Source: Sphingobacteruim zhuxiongii
GTDB lineage: Bacteria > Bacteroidota > Bacteroidia > Sphingobacteriales > Sphingobacteriaceae
Assembly: GCF_009557615.1 (NCBI RefSeq)
Contig: NZ_CP045652.1
Span: forward strand, 2,976,001 to 3,040,000
Direction of reading: 5' to 3'
DNA length: 64,000 bases
Numbering within the stretch: the stretch's first letter is position 1; the number at the start of each line of letters is the position of its first letter. Made by a program: the position numbers and the translations under genes. This document shows, piece after piece, positions 37,420 to 45,809 of this stretch. The notes under the pieces were generated by a model. That model had not been told where the DNA came from, did no database searches, and worked only from the letters and a program-made list of their open reading frames with translations.

Positions 37420-37833
37420 TTAATGTGGCAACTTATGACGCAACAATCCATACAAATAAGTCCCTATTAATGCGAACACAATTACAATCAGAATAGAATA
37501 AACCCCGGCGCCGAGCAGCACAAATAGAGGTCCAGGACAAGCCCCAACTAATGCCCAGCCTAATCCAAACAATATGCCGCCTATAAGATAGCGAGGAATC
37601 GATTTGGCTTTATCGGCAATTTGAATCTTCTCGCCGTCAATATCTTTTGCTTGAGTACGTTTAATGATTTGAACAGCAATAACACCAACGACCAGGGCAG
37701 TGCCTATAAACCCATACATATGGAAGGATTGGAAATTGAACATTTCATAAATCCTAAACCAAGATGCAGCTTCTGCTTTATACATCACCACACCGAATAG
37801 AACGCCAAGTATAATAAATAATAACTTTCTCAT
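37420..37833 (-). CDS. YeeE/YedE-family transporter half (C-terminal half)
   Basis: 137 residues with four membrane helices. The half carries the family motif GWALVGACPGPLFVLLGAG near the end. Full-length YeeE is about 350 residues; this and the neighbouring 186-residue protein each contain one such motif and presumably assemble as one transporter of thiosulfate or related sulfur anions at the inner membrane. It is 7 bp after the larger half-gene. Confidence 0.88.
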   Translation of the reverse strand: MRKLLFIILGVLFGVVMYKAEAASWFRIYEMFNFQSFHMYGFIGTALVVGVIAVQIIKRTQAKDIDGEKIQIADKAKSIPRYLIGGILFGLGWALVGACPGPLFVLLGAGVYSILIVIVFALIGTYLYGLLRHKLPH

Positions 37834-37840
37834 TTTTATT

Positions 37841-38401
37841 TTAGAAGATTAAAGGGAACAGTAAGTGAACCATAAGCAGGCCACCGATAAAAAATCCAAT
37901 TACAGCAACCAAAGACGGCCATTGCAAGTCACTCAATCCAGATATCGCATGCCCCGAGGTACAACCCCCTGCATAGCGCGTTCCAAACCCAATCAACAAG
38001 CCTCCGATCGCTAAGATTAGCACGTTTTTCAGGCTCAATTCACCAAAGATCTCCGTTGGGGAATAGGCGGATCCAGCTGATTCAAAACCCATCGACTGGA
38101 GTTGTGTAATTGTATCTTCTGTGATTGCTGGGACTTGATTATTGGATAAGTAATGAGCAGCAACAAAGCCGCCTATTATCGAACCTACAAGGAATAGTAT
38201 ATTCCATCGTTGTGCCTTCCAATCAAAGTCGAAAAAACTACAATTCTTACCTGCACCTAAGGCAGAACATAGATTCCTGAAATTCGACGAGAATCCGAAA
38301 CTCTTTCCAAGATAAATCAATGCGACCATAATGAGTGCAACAAGTGCTCCTCCAACATACCATGGCCATGGTTCTAAGATGATATCCATATATCCTTTCA
38401 T
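37841..38401 (-). CDS. YeeE/YedE-family transporter half (N-terminal half)
   Basis: 186 residues, four to five membrane helices, with the family motif YAGGCTSGHAISGLSDLQWPS near the end, whose Cys is a known sulfur-anion contact in YeeE. It also has an extra Cys region AGKNCSFFDFDWKAQRW in the first half. The start could be the ATG at 38389 (MDIILEP) instead. It is the first gene of the minus-strand unit and faces the GTAAC sites in the divergent region. Confidence 0.88.
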   Translation of the reverse strand: MKGYMDIILEPWPWYVGGALVALIMVALIYLGKSFGFSSNFRNLCSALGAGKNCSFFDFDWKAQRWNILFLVGSIIGGFVAAHYLSNNQVPAITEDTITQLQSMGFESAGSAYSPTEIFGELSLKNVLILAIGGLLIGFGTRYAGGCTSGHAISGLSDLQWPSLVAVIGFFIGGLLMVHLLFPLIF

Positions 38402-38438
38402 TTTTTTACAAAGGTACGTACTGACAGGCCGCCCATTG

Positions 38439-38452
38439 GTAACATAAGTTAC
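38439..38452. promoter_or_regulatory. GTAAC-N4-GTTAC inverted-repeat operator
   Basis: GTAAC-ATAA-GTTAC is a perfect 5-bp inverted repeat with 4-bp spacing, the geometry of Crp/Fnr-type sites. It lies 37 bp before the YeeE half-gene in the region shared with the divergent TSUP gene. Confidence 0.6.
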
Positions 38453-38511
38453 ATGCTTAACATAGACTGGGAGGTTTGCTCAGGTCAAACAAAAGTCAAT
38501 CCTTCCCCTGT

Positions 38512-38525
38512 GTAACAAAGGTAAC
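38512..38525 (+). promoter_or_regulatory. GTAAC-N4-GTAAC repeat before the TSUP gene
   Basis: GTAAC-AAAG-GTAAC, 50 bp before the TSUP start codon. Same spacing as the sites at 37394 and 38439, but one half-site is in direct orientation. Confidence 0.45.
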
Positions 38526-38575
38526 CAAAATTGCAACGCTAAACCGTCACCTTTGAACCATCAAAATTTGACAGA

Positions 38576-39361
38576 ATGGAAATAATTGGATTTATAGCAG
38601 CGATAGGCATTGGTTTGATACTTGGCTTAATTGGTGCAGGAGGAAGTATATTAACCGTACCTGTAATGGTATATTTATTTCGAATAGAACCCTATCTGGC
38701 AACAACCTACTCCTTATTTATTGTCGGAATAAGCAGCCTGATCGGCATGGTTCCCTATGGAAAAAACAAACTCGTAGACTATAAGACTTCATTTTTCTTT
38801 GGCATCCCGTCAATTCTTGGGGTTTTCATCATGCGCCATTACATCCATCCTATGCTTCCAAATGAAATTATTAGCACTCCAGATATGATATGGACGAAAG
38901 ACTTATTGGTCATGCTTCTTTTCGCTCTATTGATGCTGAAGGCGAGTTTCAACATGATCTTTAAGAAAGAGTCATCAACAATAGCACAAAAATCGAAGTC
39001 CTCGATTCTAAAAATCGGAATACAAGGTCTGATGATTGGGCTACTCGTTGGCTTGGTCGGTGCTGGTGGAGGGTTCTTAATTATTCCTGCACTCGTTATT
39101 TTTAATAAGATGCCAATCAAAACTGCAATTGGATCTTCTCTATTTATCATTGCCTTCAATTCACTATTTGGGTTTCTCAGCAGTAAGAATGTTTTAGCTA
39201 TTCATTGGCCTTTGCTATTGGAGATAACTGGAATCGCTATAATTGGCATGTTGCTCGGAACCTGGCTTAGTCAACGCATAGATGGTTCCAAACTAAAACC
39301 ATTCTTTGGTTACTTTGTTCTGCTTATGGGAATCTTAATTATGATGAATGAGCTCCTGTAA
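38576..39361 (+). CDS. TSUP (TauE/SafE) family sulfite or sulfur-anion exporter
   Basis: 261 residues, seven to eight membrane helices in two repeats. The paired signature GLILGLIGAGGSILTVPVMVY and GLLVGLVGAGGGFLIIPALV (GAGG in both halves) is diagnostic of the TSUP family. In sulfide-oxidation clusters these export sulfite or related anions formed by persulfide dioxygenases. It is divergent from the split YeeE genes with shared operator-like sites. Confidence 0.93.
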   Translation: MEIIGFIAAIGIGLILGLIGAGGSILTVPVMVYLFRIEPYLATTYSLFIVGISSLIGMVPYGKNKLVDYKTSFFFGIPSILGVFIMRHYIHPMLPNEIISTPDMIWTKDLLVMLLFALLMLKASFNMIFKKESSTIAQKSKSSILKIGIQGLMIGLLVGLVGAGGGFLIIPALVIFNKMPIKTAIGSSLFIIAFNSLFGFLSSKNVLAIHWPLLLEITGIAIIGMLLGTWLSQRIDGSKLKPFFGYFVLLMGILIMMNELL

Positions 39362-39515
39362 TAGAGACGGAATTCACCGAATAAAATCGGTAATTCACCG
39401 AATTTAAAACTCATTTAACCTATTCATGTATACAGATATCTCGAACATGATGTACTTTTGAATAACAAATTAAACAAGTAAGGTAAATAATTGTTAATCA
39501 AATAAAAGAAGAGAT

Positions 39516-39824
39516 ATGTCAATCAAAGAAACATTCACTATTACTGGTGAGAACTTATTAAAAAGAGTAAAAGAAATCATTGCTGAAGGAAACGTAACGA
39601 AGATCAGCATTTCAGATAAGTCAGGAAAAGACATCATGAGCTTTCCAGTGACTTTAGGAGTTATCGGAGTGGTCTTTGCGCCAATCTTTGCAGCAGTAGG
39701 CGCGTTAGCAGCCTTGTTGACGGAGTGTAAAATCACGGTTGAACGCTCTGAAAAACCTGCTGAAGACGCAGCGGATACTGATACAGTCGAACAAGAAGGT
39801 CCTCGTGATATCGAGGTTCACTAA
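39516..39824 (+). CDS. DUF4342-family protein
   Basis: 102 residues. MSIKETFTITGENLLKRVKE then GNVTKISISDKSGKDIMSFP, a hydrophobic helix (about 48-70, LGVIGVVFAPIFAAVGALAALL) and an acidic tail match the DUF4342 family. The function is unknown; the single helix suggests membrane association. It stands alone, with a terminator after it. Confidence 0.85.
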   Translation: MSIKETFTITGENLLKRVKEIIAEGNVTKISISDKSGKDIMSFPVTLGVIGVVFAPIFAAVGALAALLTECKITVERSEKPAEDAADTDTVEQEGPRDIEVH

Positions 39825-39860
39825 TAAGGATTTTTCAGTAGTTTAGGTTAAGTTAAATTA

Positions 39861-39890
39861 GAAAGGAGATGCTCGGGTGCATCTCCTTTT
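39861..39890. terminator. Bidirectional terminator
   Basis: AAAGGAGATGC and GCATCTCCTTT form an 11-bp stem over a TCGGGT loop, with TTTT on the plus side and TTTCTAATTT on the minus side. It lies between the converging DUF4342 and Dabb genes. Confidence 0.85.
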
Positions 39891-39894
39891 ATGT

Positions 39895-40320
39895 TTACAT
39901 TAATATAGCGTCTTTTACTTCAACTTTTGTCCAATACTTTTTATACTTCTCTATAGCGGCTAAATGCTCAGGATGCGTTTCATACACGTTAATTTCCTCC
40001 ATATTGTGGAAAGTAACTAATAGCAGATAAGAAAATGAATTATCAACGACTGGACGAGGTGTCGTCGGTGCTGGTTTGCCGTACTTCAATTCCTTAATTC
40101 CTTCAATCTTACCCAAGATGGCAAAGAAATTTAAAAAATCCTTTTCTTCTTCAGGCGTAATTCCTTCTTTCAGCCAAAAATAAACAGAATGTACAATAGT
40201 GTCTTTTGATAAGGATGTATCCATATGATTTGATTTGTTTTTAGGTTCTACGCAACTGTTTAAAAGGGAGCCCGCAGCTGCTCCAATGAACATGCTTGCA
40301 ATAAATTGCTTTCTTTTCAT
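39895..40320 (-). CDS. Exported Dabb-family (stress-responsive alpha/beta barrel) protein
   Basis: 141 residues. An N-terminal basic MKRKQF signal with lipobox-like LLNSC, then the Dabb domain: VHSVYFWLKEGITPEEEKDF, YGKPAPTTPRPVVDNSFSYL, and YETHPEHLAAIEKYKKYW, whose His-Pro-H pattern is conserved. Dabb proteins are small dimeric barrels; the function of this exported subgroup is unknown. Confidence 0.88.
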   Translation of the reverse strand: MKRKQFIASMFIGAAAGSLLNSCVEPKNKSNHMDTSLSKDTIVHSVYFWLKEGITPEEEKDFLNFFAILGKIEGIKELKYGKPAPTTPRPVVDNSFSYLLLVTFHNMEEINVYETHPEHLAAIEKYKKYWTKVEVKDAILM

Positions 40321-40541
40321 AGTATAAGTTTAGATTGATCTTGACAATGATAAATATACTAAAATCTTAGCAAATATAAACTGATGATTGATTAGCAATA
40401 TTTTAGCGCTTTTTGCAATGCAACACCTATATTTGTAGGGGTATTAACACTAATAAAATTATCGAGAATCAAACATTTTCTGTTTTCATTCGTTAATAAA
40501 TTAGAATTAAAAGATAATTATAAAAAAAGACATCTCCTGCT

Positions 40542-43500
40542 TTGAATAAATTCGGCCGTATTGCAATCAAAACATTCTTATGGATAATTGGTTCCATAAT
40601 CGCTTTGGCGTTACTGATCGTTTTCTTAGTCCGTCTTCCTGCTGTTCAAAATTATATTGTCGGCAAGGTCACGAACTATTTAGAAAATAAAATTGGTACT
40701 CAAGTTGAAATCGGACATATCAACATTACATTTCCCAAAAAATTAGTACTCGAGAACGTCTTTTTTGCCGATCAGTCGAAGGATACATTATTGGCGGGGG
40801 AGCAATTGTTGGTGGATATCAACATGTTTAAACTCCTAAAAAACACGGTTGAAATTAACGAATTTGAGCTTAAGGGGATTACCGCTAAGATTAATAGAAA
40901 TCTACCTGATAGCAGCTTTAACTTTTCGTACATCATTAATGCATTTGCTACTGAAAAAGAAAGTACCGCAACTGCTGACTCCACTTCTGCCCTCGTTTTC
41001 AATATCGACAAAGTACTTTTTGAACGAATTCGTTTCGTTTATAAAGACGACGTTATAGGAACTTCTGCAGACTTATATTTAAATCATTTTGACACCCGAA
41101 TAAAGACCTTTGATTTAACGAAAAACATGTCCTTCAATATGCCTAAAATCAATATTGATGGCTTACAAGCAAAAATTAAACAATGGTCTGTCGTTAGTCA
41201 AGACGAAGCACCAGATGCTTCAGATTTTGGAATTAATGACCCATCGGTCGAAGCAAGTTCACTGCTACCTAATCTGGCGACAGAAGTGCTCGGTCTAAAA
41301 AACATTTATGTACAATATGATGATGAGGCTTCGAATATTAATACGAAGTTTGACATAAAAGAACTGATTGCAAACGTTGATGAGATTGACCTCAATAAAG
41401 AACTCGTTAAACTTAAAGAAGTTAAGTTAACAAATTCGGAGTCTGAAGTTTTTCTTGGTAAACCTGCTGTCAAAGCAAAGACTGACACATCAGCGTCGAG
41501 TCCAATTAATTGGGTTGTCTCCGTAGAGAAGTTAGGTATTGCGCATACAAACGTTTGGTTTAAAGACGATACACAACCTCGAATGAAGGGACTGGATTAC
41601 TTCAATCTGAAACTTACCGATCTCGCGGGCGCAATGGATAATATCTATTACTCTGCCGACTCTATCTCGGGAAATCTGACAAATCTTGCCGTTAAAGACC
41701 ATTCAGGATTCCAGTTAAAGCAATTGAAAGGTGATTTCGTATACACCAATACGGGTGCTATCGTGAAAGATTTCTTGATTGAAACACCAAACTCGATTAT
41801 TCGGGATAATATCAAGGTTTCTTATCCGTCACTTGAAGCCGTTTCCAACAATCCAAGTCTAGTAGAAATTGAAGCTACCTTAAAGAAAACACAGATTGAC
41901 ATGCGTGATATTCGATATCTCGCCCCGGATCTTGAAAAGGAAGCGACAATGAAACCATTGATGGATAAAAAATTCTACATTGATGGGAAGGTATTGGGTA
42001 AATTAAATGATTTAAGAATCCCTAAAGTTGAATTTAAGACCTTAAACAACACGCATCTTATTGCATCGGCTCATATCAAAGGCTTGCCAGATATGAACAA
42101 AATGTATCTAGATCTGGATATTCGCAAAATGACAACAAGCCGAGCAGATCTTAATCGACTAATTGCTCCTTCCCTATTGCCAGATAGCATACAATTACCG
42201 AAAAACATCAGCCTTGTGGGTACTTTCAAAGGTGGAATGTCTGGCTTTGATACCGATTTGAAATTGGTAACTGAACAAGGGAATGCAACGGTTAACGGTC
42301 GATTAGACATGGGACGCGACACAACCTACAATGCATTCGTGTCGGTCGACAATTTCAATCTTGGCGAATTCTTAAAGCAAGATTCTGTTTTAGGCTATAT
42401 AGCTGCTCAAGCACAGGTAAAAGGTACTGGTTTAAATCCAAAAACGATGATTGCTGATGCCACCGGAACGTTGAAACGTTTAGATGCCATGGGCTACGGA
42501 TACCGAGACATTGATTTTGATTTCACCGCCGATCGAGGAGATATTTCTGCAAACCTACATAGTCCTGATCCCAATATACAATTGAATGCTAGCATTCAAG
42601 CGAATATGCATGGTCAATATCCGAAGCTTTACGCAGAGATGATGGTTGACAGTATTAATTTGAAGAACTTGAAATTAATGGATCAAAATCTAAAGTATCA
42701 CGGTAAGATCATTGCCGATTTTGAGACACTTGATTTAGATCATTTAAATGGTTCGTTGCAAATTGCAAACTCATCGATTGCATACAACGATGAGCGTTAT
42801 GTATTGGATACGGTCGCTTTAAAAGCTCAAGCGGATACCAATAGGAATATTTTAATTTTGAGTTCAGAATTCTTGAATGCGCATCTTGCGGGTAAATATA
42901 AATTGACTGAACTTGGTTCTTCGATTCAAGATATTATTAGAACATACTATAATCCTTCAAACAATCATGACAAGCTTGAATATTCACCTCAACAATTCGA
43001 GTTTAGTGCGCGCATAAATAATGCGAGAATCATACGAGAATTCTTACCAGAACTCGAGGAACTACAAGATATAACGTTGGATGGTACCTTTAATAGTGCT
43101 GACAAGTCATTGATGGCGAAGTTAATGGCTCCGAAGATCTTATATGATGGTACTGAGATTGAAAACATTGGTATGGATATCATAACCGTTGATAGTACAA
43201 TGTACTATAATGCTTTGATTGAACATATCAAAGTAAGTGGTGTAGAGTTGAGAAATACGGTATTCAGTGGTAACGTTATAGAAAACAAAGTCGACTTAGG
43301 GCTTTGGATTAAGGATAAAGACGATAAGGAACAGTACCATCTTGGTGCAAACATGTCCGTCGATGCAAATAATTATAACTTCTCATTAAAAGAAGATGGT
43401 TTAATGCTGAACTATGAAAAATGGGGCATTAATCCAAACAACTTACTGAGTTTCGGCAAGGCGGGCGTTCGAGCGAATGATTTCCACCTTTCCAAAGATG

Positions 43501-45809
43501 GACAGGAAATGATTATACAGTCTAAGGATTCCACCTTAAACGCGCCAATCGATCTGACGTTCAATAATTTTAGAATCGAGACCATAACGCGCATGTTGAA
43601 CTCCGAAAACCTTACGCTGGGCGGTGGTATTAATGGTACGGCTACTGTATCTCGACTAGAGTCTAGTCCTGTTTTTGTATCGGATCTTACCATTGATAAA
43701 TTCTTTTTTGGAAAGGATACTGTCGGGAATGTGATGTTAAAGGTTAATAACATCAAGGAGAACACATATTCTGCTGATGTAAGAATCACGGAGAATGGCA
43801 ATGATGTACAACTAATAGGAGATGTTATCATTCCTCCGAATGGCGATATGCAAATTGACGCTACATTGGATTTGAAGCCGATGACAGTGAAAACCATTGA
43901 AGCCTTCAGTATGGGACAATTAAGGGGATCACAGGGTGATTTATCAGGTTCATTACGAATTACGGGGACCTCAGCCGCTCCACGTATTAATGGAGAACTA
44001 ACATTCAATGATGCGATAATAAACGCCTCGATGTTAAATTCTAATATGAAAATCGATGGCCAGAAAGTATATTTCAATGATCAGGGAATAGCTTTCAAAC
44101 AATTTAACTTGGTAGACTCGAAGAATAACGTTGCTCGCCTGAATGGATCAATTAGAACATCGACATATACTGATTTTGTATTCAATCTGAATTTAACAAC
44201 GGACGACTTCGAAGTTATGAACTCGACGAGAGAGGATAACGACTTGTTCTTTGGCAAAATGTACGTAACGTCGAATCTTCGAATTACAGGAGATTTAAAC
44301 AAGCCTAGAATTGATGGGAATGTAAAAGCTAATGACCGTACAGACTTTAACTTTATTGTACCAAACGAGGATCCAGGACTTGCACAACGAGACGGAGTCG
44401 TAAAATTCGTCGATAAGAGCGATACAGCACGAGCAAACGTTTTTGCACGATTAGATTCGATGACAACTGCTACTACCCTATCTGGTTACGATATAGCATT
44501 GAATTTAAGTACTGACCCTCAAGCAAAATTCAAAATCATACTTGATGAAGGAACGCAAGACGCTTTGGATATTCAGGGTATTGCAGAAATCAACACAACC
44601 ATCGATGCAAACGATAAAATTACGATGTCAGGTACCTTTACAGTTGAAGATGGTGATTATACCTTTTCATTTGGTCCGATATCCAAAGATTTTAGATTCC
44701 AAAAAGGGAGTACAATTACTTGGAATGGTGACCCGTTAGATGCTCGTCTAGATATTACGGCCCTTTATTCTGGTAAATTCGCCACATTAGAACTTGTTCA
44801 GAATCAAATTGGTGCTGAGAGTCAGAATTTATATAAGCAACGAATTCCTTTCAATGTGAAGTTGATATTGACAGGTGAACTCTTTAAGCCACAGATTAAC
44901 TTTGATATCGATGTGGATGAAAATAATGCGGTTGCTTCACAAGACGTGATTAGTAAGGTTAATATTGCTTTGTCGAATATACGTGAAGACCCGGCTGAAT
45001 TGAACAAACAAGTATTCTCATTAATAGCGTTAGGACGTTTTATGTCGAACAATCCATTTGAGAGTCTTTCCGGCGGTGGAGCGGAATTAATTGCTAGAAG
45101 TACCGTGAGTTCATTCTTAACGAGTCAATTAAATAATTTAGCGTCCGATCTAATTAAAGGAGTTGAATTAGACTTCAATTTAAATTCCGAAGAGGACTAT
45201 CTTACTGGAACAGCTCAAACGCGAACAGACTTAAATGTCGGTATTTCGAAAATGTTATTCGACGATAGATTGAAGATTACGATTGGATCCAATTTTGAAG
45301 TCGAGGGTAACTCAAGACCTGGCGAGAAGGCGACAAATATTGCAGGTGATATCTCTTTAGATTATCAATTGTCTAAAGACGGGCGCTATTTCGCTCGAGT
45401 TTATCGCAAAAATCAATATCAAGCGACCTTACAAGGTCAGTTTGTCGAAACTGGTATTGGTTTCATCATTAATATGAGCTACGACCGCTTTAAAGAATTG
45501 TTTATGAGTTCGAAAGCCATTGCTGCCTACAATACTGACAGCCGTGGATTTAGAAAGAGATTCGATGTGGATCGTATGGATACGGATTCAATCTATCGTG
45601 ATAGCGTACGTCTTGTCATTCGTGATAGTCTAATGAAACATAGCCCGGAATACAGAAAACGTATTGAAGAGGAACAAAAACAAGAATTGAAGAAACAGCA
45701 GGAACAGAAAGATACGACAAAGAATCTTCCTGATACAAGTAAAGTAACAGAGCCTAAAAAGGCAGCCATCAAAAACGAAGAAGAGGAAGGGGAATCAAAT
45801 GAGAAATAA
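40542..45809 (+). CDS. tamB: TamB/DUF490-family outer-membrane biogenesis protein
   Basis: 1755 residues starting with TTG. One N-terminal membrane helix (about 10-31), then a very long beta-repeat body (AsmA/TamB-like, rich in KIDGNVKAND-type strand repeats) and the DUF490 domain at about 1300-1690 with DYTFSFGPISKDFRFQKGST and LIALGRFMSNNPFES. A charged C-terminal tail (KEQ-rich, about 1700-1755) is typical of the Bacteroidota form. It spans the periplasm and moves lipids or assists outer-membrane protein insertion with TamA. It overlaps the next gene by 11 bp. Confidence 0.95.
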   Translation: MNKFGRIAIKTFLWIIGSIIALALLIVFLVRLPAVQNYIVGKVTNYLENKIGTQVEIGHINITFPKKLVLENVFFADQSKDTLLAGEQLLVDINMFKLLKNTVEINEFELKGITAKINRNLPDSSFNFSYIINAFATEKESTATADSTSALVFNIDKVLFERIRFVYKDDVIGTSADLYLNHFDTRIKTFDLTKNMSFNMPKINIDGLQAKIKQWSVVSQDEAPDASDFGINDPSVEASSLLPNLATEVLGLKNIYVQYDDEASNINTKFDIKELIANVDEIDLNKELVKLKEVKLTNSESEVFLGKPAVKAKTDTSASSPINWVVSVEKLGIAHTNVWFKDDTQPRMKGLDYFNLKLTDLAGAMDNIYYSADSISGNLTNLAVKDHSGFQLKQLKGDFVYTNTGAIVKDFLIETPNSIIRDNIKVSYPSLEAVSNNPSLVEIEATLKKTQIDMRDIRYLAPDLEKEATMKPLMDKKFYIDGKVLGKLNDLRIPKVEFKTLNNTHLIASAHIKGLPDMNKMYLDLDIRKMTTSRADLNRLIAPSLLPDSIQLPKNISLVGTFKGGMSGFDTDLKLVTEQGNATVNGRLDMGRDTTYNAFVSVDNFNLGEFLKQDSVLGYIAAQAQVKGTGLNPKTMIADATGTLKRLDAMGYGYRDIDFDFTADRGDISANLHSPDPNIQLNASIQANMHGQYPKLYAEMMVDSINLKNLKLMDQNLKYHGKIIADFETLDLDHLNGSLQIANSSIAYNDERYVLDTVALKAQADTNRNILILSSEFLNAHLAGKYKLTELGSSIQDIIRTYYNPSNNHDKLEYSPQQFEFSARINNARIIREFLPELEELQDITLDGTFNSADKSLMAKLMAPKILYDGTEIENIGMDIITVDSTMYYNALIEHIKVSGVELRNTVFSGNVIENKVDLGLWIKDKDDKEQYHLGANMSVDANNYNFSLKEDGLMLNYEKWGINPNNLLSFGKAGVRANDFHLSKDGQEMIIQSKDSTLNAPIDLTFNNFRIETITRMLNSENLTLGGGINGTATVSRLESSPVFVSDLTIDKFFFGKDTVGNVMLKVNNIKENTYSADVRITENGNDVQLIGDVIIPPNGDMQIDATLDLKPMTVKTIEAFSMGQLRGSQGDLSGSLRITGTSAAPRINGELTFNDAIINASMLNSNMKIDGQKVYFNDQGIAFKQFNLVDSKNNVARLNGSIRTSTYTDFVFNLNLTTDDFEVMNSTREDNDLFFGKMYVTSNLRITGDLNKPRIDGNVKANDRTDFNFIVPNEDPGLAQRDGVVKFVDKSDTARANVFARLDSMTTATTLSGYDIALNLSTDPQAKFKIILDEGTQDALDIQGIAEINTTIDANDKITMSGTFTVEDGDYTFSFGPISKDFRFQKGSTITWNGDPLDARLDITALYSGKFATLELVQNQIGAESQNLYKQRIPFNVKLILTGELFKPQINFDIDVDENNAVASQDVISKVNIALSNIREDPAELNKQVFSLIALGRFMSNNPFESLSGGGAELIARSTVSSFLTSQLNNLASDLIKGVELDFNLNSEEDYLTGTAQTRTDLNVGISKMLFDDRLKITIGSNFEVEGNSRPGEKATNIAGDISLDYQLSKDGRYFARVYRKNQYQATLQGQFVETGIGFIINMSYDRFKELFMSSKAIAAYNTDSRGFRKRFDVDRMDTDSIYRDSVRLVIRDSLMKHSPEYRKRIEEEQKQELKKQQEQKDTTKNLPDTSKVTEPKKAAIKNEEEEGESNEK

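Noticed and set aside
39375..39402. ATTCACCGAAT direct repeats after the TSUP gene
   Set aside because: Two short copies with only a 5-bp ACCGA/TCGGT stem between them; too weak to call a terminator or operator.
40321..40541. Possible small gene or riboswitch before tamB
   Set aside because: No open frame with a start and no clear hairpin; nothing supportable.
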